Positions 8,569 to 17,026 of a stretch of DNA of 31,118 bases are shown here, in pieces. The notes beneath the pieces were generated by a model. That model worked only from the letters and a program-made list of their open reading frames with translations, was not told where the DNA came from and did no database searches. The DNA lies in contig JBKECF010000038.1 of assembly GCA_047974375.1 (NCBI GenBank), positions 1 to 31,118 on the forward strand, written 5' to 3'. Position numbers and translations under genes: made by a program. The DNA comes from JBKECF01 sp047974375. Its GTDB lineage: Bacteria > Bacillota > Clostridia > Lachnospirales > CAMZNU01. The number at the start of each line of letters is the position of its first letter. Position 1 is the stretch's first letter.

Positions 8569-9754
8569 ATTAAATCCTATTTCATTACATGAGGCACATA
8601 AAATAATTGATAATATAGAGCCATTAAAAATCAACTCAACTACGGTTGCAACAACTACTGCACTAAATAAATTCTCTTCTAAAAATATTGCTTCTAAAGT
8701 AAATATACCTGAATATAATCGTTCACTTGTTGATGGCTATGGTGTAAAAAGCGAGGACATAAAAAATGCCTCAGAGAATACACCTGTGACACTAAAGCTT
8801 GTTGACTCAGTAGAAATGGGCAAAGTTTACAATAGTGCTATTGAAAATGGTCAGTGCCTATATATAACAACAGGAGGATATATCCCCGACTCTGTTGATA
8901 CTATGGTAATGGTAGAAGATACAAAAACAGAAAATAATAATGTAGAAATTTTTAAAAAAAGCGAACCAAATAATAAAATTATAAATATTGGCGATGATAT
9001 AAAAAAAGAAACTATAATTTGCGCTAAGGGCGAAAAAATAACTCCATATAAAATGGGGGTACTCCTAGCCTGTGGCATAAAAGAAATTGAAATTTATAAG
9101 CCTTTAAACATTGCCATTATATCCACAGGTGAAGAACTAGTATCTGCCGAAAAAGAAAAAAACTTTGGCGAAATTTATGACGTTAATGGACCAGTTATAA
9201 AAAATTTAATTGAAGAAAAATTTTCTGCTAATGTAGTTACAGAAATAATTAAAGAAGAAAATGAACTAGATAGCCTACTGGAAAAATATAAAAATTTTAA
9301 CTATATATTTGTTTCTGGTGGTAGTTCTGTAGGTAAAAAAGATTTCACTTTCCATGTAATAAAAAAATACGGTGAAATATTAATTAATGGGATATATGTT
9401 AAACCAGGCAAGCCAACTATTGTAGCTAAATCAGACTCTTCCATTATTGTCGGTTTACCAGGACATATTTCCTCTGCAATTTTAATTTACAAGATATTCA
9501 TGGAAAAACATATTTATAAAACATTAAGTAATAAGGCCAACAGTACAAAAGTAAAAGGTAAACTAAAAGGTTCTATTGTTGCCGAAAAAGCAAGGGATAC
9601 TTACTCTATGGTTTATTATGAGAATGGTGAAATTACACCAATTAGTAGCAAGTCCGGTATGGTTTCCATATTAGATAAGGGAAATGGCTACGTATTAGTA
9701 GAAAAAGGTAAGGAATTGACAACAGACCAGTGTACAGATGTTACACTTTTATAG
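8561..9754 (+). CDS. moeA: Molybdopterin molybdotransferase
   Basis: A 397-residue enzyme that inserts molybdate into adenylated molybdopterin to make the active cofactor. Typical MoeA stretches are visible: NIPEYNRSLVDGYGVKSEDI (about 48-67), the glycine-containing CLYITTGGYIPDSVDTMVMV, IAIISTGEELV around 185, FVSGGSSVGKKDF and the KPGKPTIVAK ... VGLPGHISSA region. I take ATG 8561 as the start because AAAGGAG (8547-8553) is 7 bases upstream; an in-frame GTG at 8555 would be too close to it. It overlaps moaB by 8 bases and is followed by moaA after 11 bases. The family is certain. Confidence 0.95.
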   Translation: MNKLNPISLHEAHKIIDNIEPLKINSTTVATTTALNKFSSKNIASKVNIPEYNRSLVDGYGVKSEDIKNASENTPVTLKLVDSVEMGKVYNSAIENGQCLYITTGGYIPDSVDTMVMVEDTKTENNNVEIFKKSEPNNKIINIGDDIKKETIICAKGEKITPYKMGVLLACGIKEIEIYKPLNIAIISTGEELVSAEKEKNFGEIYDVNGPVIKNLIEEKFSANVVTEIIKEENELDSLLEKYKNFNYIFVSGGSSVGKKDFTFHVIKKYGEILINGIYVKPGKPTIVAKSDSSIIVGLPGHISSAILIYKIFMEKHIYKTLSNKANSTKVKGKLKGSIVAEKARDTYSMVYYENGEITPISSKSGMVSILDKGNGYVLVEKGKELTTDQCTDVTLL

Positions 9755-9765
9755 ATAGGTAAAAT

Positions 9766-10722
9766 ATGATTGATAGATATAATAGAAAAATAAATTATTT
9801 ACGTATTTCCATCACCGATAAATGCAACCTGCGTTGTAAATATTGTATGCCTGAAGATGTTAAATACTTAGACATGAATGAAGTTCTTAGTACTGAGGAG
9901 ATAAATACAATAATCGATATTTTAACAGAATTAGGTATTGATAAAATACGTATAACAGGCGGTGAACCTTTTGTTCGACCAGATTTTTTAGAAATTTTAA
10001 ATATTATAGGAAGTAAAAACATAAAACAGTTCGGCATAACAACTAATGGATTACTTCTAAAAAAATATGCACCAGCTTTACAAAAAGCCAATGTAAATAG
10101 AATTAATATTAGTTTAGACAGCCTAAATTGCCATACCTATGAAAAAATTACAGGTTCAGACAGGTTTCATACAGTTTTAGAAGGAATTAACCATGTATAT
10201 GATTTAGATTTTGCTAAAATTAAAATTAATACGGTTTTAATGAAAGACATAAATGACAAAGAAATTTTAGACTTTATTAATCTAACTAAAGATAGAAACA
10301 TTGACGTACGATTTATTGAGCTCATGCCAATTGGTAATGAAATAGGATTTCAAAAAGAAAACTACTTACCTTTAGAACATATATTAGATATTTGTAGCGA
10401 GCTAAGGGAAACAGAAGATCAAGAACCATCTTCACCATCTAAACACTATACACTACCAAATGCTAAAGGCAGAGTGGGATTAATACGCCCCCTTAGTTCC
10501 AAATTTTGCAAAGATTGCAATAGAATCAGACTAACAGCCTCCGGAAACCTAAAGCTTTGTTTACACCACAACGATGAAATAAATATAAAAGAGATAATAA
10601 AAAATAATTCTAAAGAAGATGCAAAAAAAATAATTTTAGATGCAATAAACTTAAAACCAAAGGAACATTACTTAGAAGATAATAAATACATTGACAAAAG
10701 CATGCACTCAATAGGAGGTTGA
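9766..10722 (+). CDS. moaA: GTP 3',8-cyclase, radical SAM enzyme of molybdopterin synthesis
   Basis: A 318-residue radical SAM enzyme that, with MoaC, converts GTP to cyclic pyranopterin monophosphate, the first step of molybdopterin synthesis. The SAM-binding cluster ligands are C20, C24 and C27 (DKCNLRCKYCMPE). The second, MoaA-specific 4Fe-4S cluster ligands are C248, C251 and C265 (KFCKDCNRIRLTASGNLKLC). RITGGEPFVRPDF and the conserved C-terminal diglycine (SIGG) are also present, so the protein looks complete and active. It ends one base before moaC, whose ribosome site lies inside the last codons. Confidence 0.97.
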   Translation: MIDRYNRKINYLRISITDKCNLRCKYCMPEDVKYLDMNEVLSTEEINTIIDILTELGIDKIRITGGEPFVRPDFLEILNIIGSKNIKQFGITTNGLLLKKYAPALQKANVNRINISLDSLNCHTYEKITGSDRFHTVLEGINHVYDLDFAKIKINTVLMKDINDKEILDFINLTKDRNIDVRFIELMPIGNEIGFQKENYLPLEHILDICSELRETEDQEPSSPSKHYTLPNAKGRVGLIRPLSSKFCKDCNRIRLTASGNLKLCLHHNDEINIKEIIKNNSKEDAKKIILDAINLKPKEHYLEDNKYIDKSMHSIGG

Positions 10723-10723
10723 T

Positions 10724-11191
10724 ATGGGATTTACACATTTTAATGAAGAGGGACGTGCTAAAATGGTAGACACAGCCCATAAAGATGAAACTTTACGTAT
10801 AGCAACTGCTTATGGTGAAATATCCATTTGTGATAAAGTATACGAGTCTATAATTAACTCTACAAATAAAAAAGGCGACGTGCTAGCTGTGGCTCAAGTT
10901 GCCGGAATAATGGCAGCAAAAAAAACACATGAACTTATACCCATGTGCCACAACATCTTTTTAAATGGTGTAGATATTAATTTTACACTGAAGAAAAATT
11001 TAATAACTTGTACATCTAGAGTAAAAACTAAAGGTGTAACAGGCGTAGAAATGGAAGCCCTAACAGCTGTAAATATAGCCCTACTTACTGTTTACGATAT
11101 GTGCAAAGCTATAGATAAATCCATGGAAATAAACAATGTTTATCTTCTTGAAAAAGAAGGTGGCAAGTCTGGTCATTTTACACGCAAATAA
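10724..11191 (+). CDS. moaC: Cyclic pyranopterin monophosphate synthase
   Basis: A 155-residue enzyme that rearranges the MoaA product (3',8-cyclo-GTP) to cyclic pyranopterin monophosphate. Signature stretches are AAKKTHELIPMCHNIFLNGV, with the active-site histidine region near residue 70, and GVTGVEMEALTAVNIALLTV-like sequence followed by YDMCKAIDKSM near 125. The final residues KEGGKSGHF are typical. The start ATG 10724 is preceded by AGGAGGTTGAT. It is the last gene of this cluster; genes for the MoaD/MoaE molybdopterin synthase and for the molybdate importer are not nearby. Confidence 0.97.
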   Translation: MGFTHFNEEGRAKMVDTAHKDETLRIATAYGEISICDKVYESIINSTNKKGDVLAVAQVAGIMAAKKTHELIPMCHNIFLNGVDINFTLKKNLITCTSRVKTKGVTGVEMEALTAVNIALLTVYDMCKAIDKSMEINNVYLLEKEGGKSGHFTRK

Positions 11192-11205
11192 GTCAATAGA
11201 CCTAT

Positions 11206-11239
11206 CCGTCAGTGGGGGCTTGTACCCCCAACTGAACGG
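11206..11239. repeat. GC-rich long hairpin downstream of moaC
   Basis: CCGT (11206-11209) pairs with ACGG (11236-11239), AGT with ACT, and GGGGG (11214-11218) with CCCCC (11225-11229) across a CTTGTA loop, with small bulges between arms. It starts 14 bases after the moaC stop. It could serve as a terminator stem but no T run follows. It is the first of a series of hairpins that continues to 11419 in an otherwise AT-rich region. Confidence 0.75.
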
Positions 11240-11261
11240 CAAATTCGGTCGCATAATCGAG

Positions 11262-11345
11262 TTGGTTGCATAGTCGAGCAGAAAGCAAAGCTTTCGACCA
11301 GACTTGGTTGCATAGTCGAGCAGGAAGTGTAACTTCCGACCAGAC
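11262..11345. repeat. Two tandem 42-bp repeats, each carrying a 6-bp triloop hairpin
   Basis: Unit 1 is 11262-11303 and unit 2 is 11304-11345. Both begin TTGGTTGCATAGTCGAGCAG and end CGACCAGAC. Between these ends sits a small hairpin: GAAAGC-AAA-GCTTTC in unit 1 (11281-11295) and GGAAGT-GTA-ACTTCC in unit 2 (11323-11337). The two stems differ at two positions and both changes are compensated on the other arm, so pairing is preserved. A third, partial copy of the head (GGTCGCATAATCGAG) is at 11247-11261. The GGTTG/GGTCG of the head could also pair with the CGACC tail. I do not recognise this as a named repeat family. Confidence 0.85.
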
Positions 11346-11419
11346 AAATGCGTAGCATTTAGTTTTTGTGAAACAAAATTTCAGAGTAAAACAGCAAAAC
11401 ACACAGTGTTTGGTTTTAC
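11346..11419. repeat. Three further triloop hairpins following the 42-bp repeats
   Basis: Immediately after the tandem units come AAATGC-GTA-GCATTT (11346-11360), TTTTGT-GAA-ACAAAA (11364-11378) and AAACAC-ACA-GTGTTT (11397-11411). All have the same 6-3-6 geometry. The last is enclosed by an outer 7-bp stem, GTAAAAC (11386-11392) with GTTTTAC (11413-11419). It has an AGCA bulge on the 5' side, the same four bases that precede the hairpin in both 42-bp units. With the two units this makes five consecutive 6-3-6 hairpins of unrelated sequence in about 130 bases. Confidence 0.8.
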
Positions 11420-11471
11420 CTAAAGCAAAATTTAGATGCCAGCATTGAGGTGGAGGTCTAATTCTTACCGA

Positions 11472-11951
11472 TTAACTTCTTCTAGCTTCTTCTACTAGTT
11501 TTGTATACTTTCGGGTATATTCTTCTTCTAACTTCAATTTATCCACTTCTACTTCAGTAATTTTTTCTTCAATGAAGTCAAACAGTAAATTTTGCTTAAC
11601 TATGTCATGCGTAATATAACTTCCATAGCCGGCAAAAACCTCAGTAATTGACATTATACATGTATTATTAATATATTTCATAAAGTCAAATCTTAAAACA
11701 TCATCTCTCCATCGTAGCTCTATACAAAAATTCTCTTTATAATGAAGTATTCTTAATTCTTCTTTATTATTGTATTCATCTACTACTGTTGACACAGACC
11801 TGTACATATCTAAATTAAAATCCAAATTGTAAGCCTTTTTAAACACATCAGTATTCTTTGATATTTCCCATACTACCTCTGCTGGTGCATTAAATTTTCT
11901 TTCTAGTATTGAAATATAGTTTTCACCTATCTTTTTAACACTACTTGTCAA
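11472..11951 (-). CDS. SRPBCC (START/AHSA1-like) domain protein of unknown function
   Basis: A 159-residue protein whose N-terminal part reads ISILERKFNAPAEVVWEISK, the typical first strand and helix of the SRPBCC ligand-binding fold. Strand-like segments follow, including EELRILHYKENFCIELRW. The C-terminal 40 residues are rich in Lys/Glu and probably helical. No catalytic motif is visible and no ligand can be proposed. The start is TTG (11949-11951) behind AAAGGAGG. The gene lies 14 bases after recN on the same strand and is probably the last gene of the long operon, in the place where other Clostridia and Bacilli have spoIVB or spo0A. Fold assignment is moderately sure; function unknown. 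Confidence 0.7.
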   Translation of the reverse strand: MTSSVKKIGENYISILERKFNAPAEVVWEISKNTDVFKKAYNLDFNLDMYRSVSTVVDEYNNKEELRILHYKENFCIELRWRDDVLRFDFMKYINNTCIMSITEVFAGYGSYITHDIVKQNLLFDFIEEKITEVEVDKLKLEEEYTRKYTKLVEEARRS

Positions 11952-11965
11952 TTAATTTCCTCCTT

Positions 11966-13624
11966 TTAACTCTTCTCCTTTATCTCCTTGGCCATGCTTT
12001 TCATTTCCCTAGCTGCCTCTATAGTCGCCTGAGTTTGTTTTGCCCCACCAATAAGGCGAGCAATTTCTTCAATCTCACCACTTTCATCCAATGCATCTAT
12101 ATACGTAATGGTTTCATTTTCATTGCTTATTTTGTGTATCTTAAAATGACTATCGCTCATTGCAGCTATTTGAGGCAAGTGAGTAATACATAATATTTGG
12201 TGTTTTTTCCCTATATAGGATAGTTTTTCCCCCACTTTATGCGCTGTAGGTCCAGACACTCCCGTATCTATTTCGTCAAAAATAAATGTATCTATGTTTT
12301 CGTATTCAGATATTATAGTTTTAAGGGCAATTATAATACGACTCATTTCACCACCAGAAGCAATTTTTTCCAAATGTTTTAACTCATTACCTTTATTTGT
12401 AGAGATCATAAAATTAACATCATCGTAGCCATTTTCATTTATTTTCTCTTTTTTTTCAAAAATAATTTTAAACTGGACATCTTTCATACCTAAATCATTT
12501 AAAATAAGTACTATATCTTTTTCAATACGATTTGCTGTCAACATACGTTCTTTAGAAATATTGTTTGCTAGTTCAATACATATTTTCTTTTGTTTAATAT
12601 AATCACTTTTTAATTTATCCATATTTTGACTTGATTTTATATTCTCTAGCTCGTTTTTTATTTCATTGTAAAAATTTAATACTTCTTCAACTGTATTACC
12701 ATACTTTTTCTTTAAGGATTCAATTTTTTCAATTCTGTTCTCTAATTCCTGTAGCTCATATTCATTTATCACTATGTCAATTTTACTTAGCTCATGGTTT
12801 ATTACTTCTATTTCATCTAATATATTGTACAACATTTTTTGCAATTCTTTTTTACTTTCATCTGCATCACATATGTACTCCATATTTGAACCTAAGCTGG
12901 ATATAATATCGTAGGCTGAAGGCATATTATCGCCGCCATTATATAACTTCATAGTGATTTCTTCAACCTTTTCATTAATAGTTTCCCCATGGGAAAGTAA
13001 TTTGTACCTTGTATATATTTCTTCCTCGTCTGTTGGTTGTGGATTTATTTCTTCTATTTCGCTAACTTGAAATTCAAGCAAAGCCCTTGTTCTATTTACT
13101 TCCTTTTCATTTTTCCTATACTCAATAATATCTCTTTCAATACCTTTAAAAATTCTATAATTTTTTATATACTCCTCTTTCATCTCCTTTAAATTTGCCA
13201 CCATATCTAATAAAACTATGTGTTCCCTTTGGCTTACTAAAGAATTGTGATGATTTTGTAAATGCAAATCAATAATATGTGGCGAAATTTCTTTTAACAT
13301 ACTAAGTGTAATGGGCCTACCATTAAGCTTAACTGTATTTGTCCCCTTCGATGTTAGAGTGCGAGAAATAACTATTTCCTCTTCTAAATCGAAAGCTTTT
13401 GCCGTTTCTTCGCTAATGGAAAAAAGCCCGACTACTTCAGCCTTTTGCTCATTGAATCTTATAAAATCTTTGCTACTTTTACCACCTAATATAAAGCTAA
13501 TAGAATCTATAAACATAGATTTACCTGCACCAGTTTCACCAGATATTATATTTAGCCCTTCTTTAAAATCTACTGTTTCTTCCTTTATAAGTGCTACATT
13601 TTTTATAAAAATATTTTTTAGCAT
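11966..13624 (-). CDS. recN: DNA repair protein RecN
   Basis: A 552-residue SMC-like ATPase that acts at DNA double-strand breaks. It has an N-terminal Walker A motif (GETGAGKS, 29-36), a central coiled-coil region of about 300 residues, the ABC signature ASGGEMSRIIIALK, and Walker B FIFDEIDTGVSG followed by ITHLPQIAAMSD. Length matches the family. The start ATG 13624 has AGGTGAT upstream and lies 22 bases after nadK. In Bacillus and many Clostridia the arginine repressor gene sits between nadK and recN; here it is absent. Confidence 0.97.
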   Translation of the reverse strand: MLKNIFIKNVALIKEETVDFKEGLNIISGETGAGKSMFIDSISFILGGKSSKDFIRFNEQKAEVVGLFSISEETAKAFDLEEEIVISRTLTSKGTNTVKLNGRPITLSMLKEISPHIIDLHLQNHHNSLVSQREHIVLLDMVANLKEMKEEYIKNYRIFKGIERDIIEYRKNEKEVNRTRALLEFQVSEIEEINPQPTDEEEIYTRYKLLSHGETINEKVEEITMKLYNGGDNMPSAYDIISSLGSNMEYICDADESKKELQKMLYNILDEIEVINHELSKIDIVINEYELQELENRIEKIESLKKKYGNTVEEVLNFYNEIKNELENIKSSQNMDKLKSDYIKQKKICIELANNISKERMLTANRIEKDIVLILNDLGMKDVQFKIIFEKKEKINENGYDDVNFMISTNKGNELKHLEKIASGGEMSRIIIALKTIISEYENIDTFIFDEIDTGVSGPTAHKVGEKLSYIGKKHQILCITHLPQIAAMSDSHFKIHKISNENETITYIDALDESGEIEEIARLIGGAKQTQATIEAAREMKSMAKEIKEKS

Positions 13625-13646
13625 ATTATCACCTATTACGCCTTAT

Positions 13647-14495
13647 TTAATAGCTAGCATTGGAAAGTTTATTTTTAAACACGTCAAAAAAGTTAACATC
13701 ATATATATGTATTAATTTCGTTTTATAACTAGATATAGAAAAAGTAATTTCTTCATTTTGTTCCAAATTTTTTACTAACCTACCATCCATAATAAGCGCT
13801 ACATCGTTTCTTGAACGGTAATTCACTTTAACACTTACTTCATCTTTGCTAGAAATAACAAATGGTCTAAAAAATATGTCTTGGCTACATATAGGAGTCA
13901 CTACATAAGTGCTAGAACTAGGCTCGAGTATAGGCCCACCTGCAGAAAAATTGTAAGCCGTAGAACCTGTTGGCGTAGACACTATTAAACCGTCACCTCT
14001 TATTACACCTAAATTCGTTCCATTAATTGTTATATCCAAAGATATAACAGTTGTGTTTACACCCTTTGTTATTACAAAGTCATTAAGTGCAATTAACTTA
14101 CCCATACTATCTTTTCTATTTGTTTCCAGCATAAGTCGCTCGTCCAACCTATAGTCCTTAGCCATAAACTTTTCCAATGCCTCAAATACATCGCTTTTTT
14201 CTATATAAGTTAAATACCCCACTGTACCCAAATTTATGCCCAATATTGGTATTCCCTCCATAGCACATATACGTGCTATACTTAGAAGTGTGCCATCGCC
14301 ACCTAAAAGTATAATTACATCTACATCATTAAATATGTAGTCGTCACTTACTATAGTACAATCAAACTCTTTAGAATTAACATAAAAGTTTACATATGGT
14401 GATATATCTAACCTATTAAACCATTTTATTATTTCCTTGCCTAATGTAAACTTTTTATCCTTATGTTTGTTTGAATAAATTCCTATTTTTTTCAT
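13647..14495 (-). CDS. nadK: NAD kinase
   Basis: A 282-residue cytoplasmic kinase making NADP from NAD. The family motif GGDGT (65-69, in IILLGGDGTLLSIAR), the NLGTVGYL stretch, and the GDGLIVSTPTGSTAYNFSAG region around residues 168-186 are all present. It overlaps the end of tlyA by four bases (ATGA), which indicates translational coupling in the operon. Nothing unusual is seen. Confidence 0.97.
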   Translation of the reverse strand: MKKIGIYSNKHKDKKFTLGKEIIKWFNRLDISPYVNFYVNSKEFDCTIVSDDYIFNDVDVIILLGGDGTLLSIARICAMEGIPILGINLGTVGYLTYIEKSDVFEALEKFMAKDYRLDERLMLETNRKDSMGKLIALNDFVITKGVNTTVISLDITINGTNLGVIRGDGLIVSTPTGSTAYNFSAGGPILEPSSSTYVVTPICSQDIFFRPFVISSKDEVSVKVNYRSRNDVALIMDGRLVKNLEQNEEITFSISSYKTKLIHIYDVNFFDVFKNKLSNASY

Positions 14496-15211
14496 AATAC
14501 ACCATATAATAGATACTCTATATTCCCCTCTTGTCCTGTAATAGGAGATTGGCAGACATCTACCTCCCTAAAACCTAAACTCTCACATAAATTTATAATA
14601 TCTTTAATAATTTTTTCGTGAATCTTTTTATCTTTTACTACACCTTTTTTATTTAAATAGGCTTTACCCGCTTCAAATTGAGGTTTTATTAAATATACAA
14701 TTTCCCCATTTTCTTTTAAAAACTGCCTTAAGTGCGGTATTATCTTTTTAATAGATACAAAAGATACATCCATTACAATTATATCAAAATCACTACCAAT
14801 ATCATTTATGGTTAAATCTAAAATATTACATTTTTCCATAGAGATAACTTTTTCATTTTTCAAAGATGAGTCTAGCTGATTTTTACCAACATCAATAGCA
14901 TAAACCTTTCTAGCACCATTCAAAATAGCACAATGAGTAAATCCGCCTGTAGATGCCCCAACATCAATAATACATTTTTCCATAAAATCTATATTAAATT
15001 GCTCAATGGCTTTTTCTAATTTATAGCCTCCACGACTCACATATTTTTTATAAACTTCATCTTTTATTTCAACAACATCATCTTCATTAACCTTAAAGCT
15101 TGGCTTAACAATTAATTTATTATTTACGTAAATTTTGCCACCCTCTATTAGCTCCTTGCTCCGTTGTCTTCCTACAGACTGTTTACAACTTATATAAATA
15201 TCCAATCTCAT
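14492..15211 (-). CDS. tlyA: TlyA-family 2'-O-methyltransferase (S4 domain plus FtsJ-like)
   Basis: A 239-residue protein with an N-terminal S4 RNA-binding domain (about 1-60: MRLDIYISCKQS, RSKELIEGGKIYVNNKLIVK) followed by an FtsJ-type SAM methyltransferase. The SAM loop is IIDVGASTGGFTHCAILNGA and a later strand is FDIIVMDVSFVSIKKIIPHL. Mycobacterial TlyA methylates ribosomal RNA; Firmicute members of this family are usually annotated as haemolysin A or rRNA methyltransferase. The protein is somewhat shorter than the usual 265-275 residues. It starts inside the 3' end of dxs (29-base overlap) and ends overlapping nadK, as in the Bacillus yqxC arrangement. The exact target is not shown here. 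Confidence 0.93.
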   Translation of the reverse strand: MRLDIYISCKQSVGRQRSKELIEGGKIYVNNKLIVKPSFKVNEDDVVEIKDEVYKKYVSRGGYKLEKAIEQFNIDFMEKCIIDVGASTGGFTHCAILNGARKVYAIDVGKNQLDSSLKNEKVISMEKCNILDLTINDIGSDFDIIVMDVSFVSIKKIIPHLRQFLKENGEIVYLIKPQFEAGKAYLNKKGVVKDKKIHEKIIKDIINLCESLGFREVDVCQSPITGQEGNIEYLLYGVL

Positions 15212-17018
15212 TATTTATTGCCCTTACTATACTATGGCTATCTAACCCATGCTCTTTATATAGGGAGTCACAATCGCCATGCTCTACAAAATTATTAAAA
15301 CCAAAATTTTTAAACTTACCTGTGTAACCTATATCACTTAATGCATTAAGTACTTTGCTACCAAAACCACCTATACGCAAATTGTCTTCTATAGTAAAAA
15401 CATAGTTGAAATCTTTTAAAGACTCTATCATGTCCATATCTAAAGGGGAAACAAATCTACAATTTATTAACTTAATATTTTTTTCTAAACTTGAATAAAC
15501 TTCCAATGCCGTTTCCATTATTGTGCCAATAGATAAAATCGCTACTTTTGTACCATTGTGAATCATTTCACTTTTGCCCAATTCAATAGCATTTCTTTTA
15601 TCTTCAATCAGATTTTTAGCACTACCCCTTGGGTACCTAATAGCTGTTGGTGCTTTATTTTTCACAGCAAAATCTATCATATCTATTAACTCATTTTTAT
15701 CTTTAGGACACATAAAAACTAAATTTGGTACGTGGCTTAAAAATGAAATATCAAAAATACCTTGGTGAGTTTCACCATCTGCACCAACTAGCCCTCCTCT
15801 ATCTATACAAATAATAGCGTGATTTTTTTGAAGTGCTAAGTCCTCTACCACTTGATCGTATGCACGTTGTAAAAAAGTTGAGTAAATACATACAATTGGT
15901 ACTAATCCGCTTTTTGCTAGGCTAGAAGCAAATGTAATACTGTGAGACTCTGCAATGCCCACATCAAAAAACCTATTGGGCATTTCCTCTTCCATTGACG
16001 AAAGGCCTGTTCCTTTGGACATAGCTGCTGTTATTGCCACTACCTTTTCATTTTTTTTAGCATGCTTTAAAATTTCTTTACCTACTACACTGGAATAATC
16101 CTCACTTTTTTTATTAATAGGTTGTCCCGTTTTAATATTGAAATTGGAAACACCATGAAAATCGCTAGGGTTTTCCATAGCCGGCAAATATCCTTTTCCT
16201 TTGCAAGTTTTCACATGTATAAACACAGGCTCTTTTATTTTTTTGCAATGATTTAATACATTTATTAAGCAAGTCAAGTCGTGGCCATCGAAAGGGCCAA
16301 AATAATTGTATCCCATTTCCTCATAAATTTGTCCATCTATTAAGGTATACTTTAAATGATCTCTAAACTTAGCCAATTTATTCTCTACATCGTTTCCTAT
16401 AGCTGTATCGCTTAGTTTATACTTTAAACCATTTTTAAATTTATTATAATTTTCTGTTAAACGTAATTTATTAACGCTTTTAGTTACATAACTAATGTTT
16501 TTGGATATGGACATTTCATTATCATTATAAATAACAATTAAATTTTTACCATTTAACCCACCATTAACAAGTCCTTCATAGGCAACACCACTTGTCATAG
16601 CACCATCACCTATTATAGCAATTCCTTTATTAGTACTGTTTTCCAAGGACATAGCCACGCTATAGCCTAGAGCAATAGATATGGAGTTTGAACTATGGCC
16701 TACATCAAAAAAGTCATGTTCGCTTTCCTCTTGTTTAGGAAATCCTGACAACCCCTTAAACTTTCTAAGGCTATGAAACTCATTTTGTCTACCTGTTAAT
16801 ATTTTATGTATATAGCTTTGGTGTCCTACATCAAAAATAAATTTGTCCTCAGGTGAATTAAAAACATAATGTAACGCAACAGTTAATTCAACTACACCTA
16901 AATTTGAGCCTAAATGTCCACCTGTTTTAGACAAACTATTTACCAAAAAACGTCTTGTATCTTTACAATAACTCCTAAGCTCATTTAATTTTAATTTTTT
17001 CAATTCCTCTATGGTCAT
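15183..17018 (-). CDS. dxs: 1-deoxy-D-xylulose-5-phosphate synthase
   Basis: A 611-residue thiamine diphosphate enzyme that condenses pyruvate and glyceraldehyde-3-phosphate, the entry step of the MEP isoprenoid pathway. The N-terminal part shows TGGHLGSNLGVVELTVALHY and FDVGHQSYIHKILTGR. The thiamine-binding motif starts at GDGAMTSG (137 on) and runs to YNDNEMSIS. The transketolase-like part has FDVGIAESHSITFASSLA and the C-terminal domain has GGFGSKVLNAL. Length is normal. It starts 8 bases after the PAP2-like gene with AGGGGAT as ribosome site and supplies the same pathway that ispA, two genes upstream, uses. Confidence 0.97.
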   Translation of the reverse strand: MTIEELKKLKLNELRSYCKDTRRFLVNSLSKTGGHLGSNLGVVELTVALHYVFNSPEDKFIFDVGHQSYIHKILTGRQNEFHSLRKFKGLSGFPKQEESEHDFFDVGHSSNSISIALGYSVAMSLENSTNKGIAIIGDGAMTSGVAYEGLVNGGLNGKNLIVIYNDNEMSISKNISYVTKSVNKLRLTENYNKFKNGLKYKLSDTAIGNDVENKLAKFRDHLKYTLIDGQIYEEMGYNYFGPFDGHDLTCLINVLNHCKKIKEPVFIHVKTCKGKGYLPAMENPSDFHGVSNFNIKTGQPINKKSEDYSSVVGKEILKHAKKNEKVVAITAAMSKGTGLSSMEEEMPNRFFDVGIAESHSITFASSLAKSGLVPIVCIYSTFLQRAYDQVVEDLALQKNHAIICIDRGGLVGADGETHQGIFDISFLSHVPNLVFMCPKDKNELIDMIDFAVKNKAPTAIRYPRGSAKNLIEDKRNAIELGKSEMIHNGTKVAILSIGTIMETALEVYSSLEKNIKLINCRFVSPLDMDMIESLKDFNYVFTIEDNLRIGGFGSKVLNALSDIGYTGKFKNFGFNNFVEHGDCDSLYKEHGLDSHSIVRAINNEIGYLYKL

Positions 17019-17026
17019 AGTATCCC

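Noticed and set aside
11081..11402. Open frames on the minus strand across the hairpin array with repeated SGRKL ... FLLDYAT sequence
   Set aside because: The repeat in the protein is only the translation of the 42-bp DNA repeat; two frames are open at once, there is no convincing ribosome site, and the region is explained by hairpins.
11206..11419. CRISPR array
   Set aside because: Only two adjacent repeat units with no unique spacers between them, hairpins of varying sequence, and no cas genes in the window.
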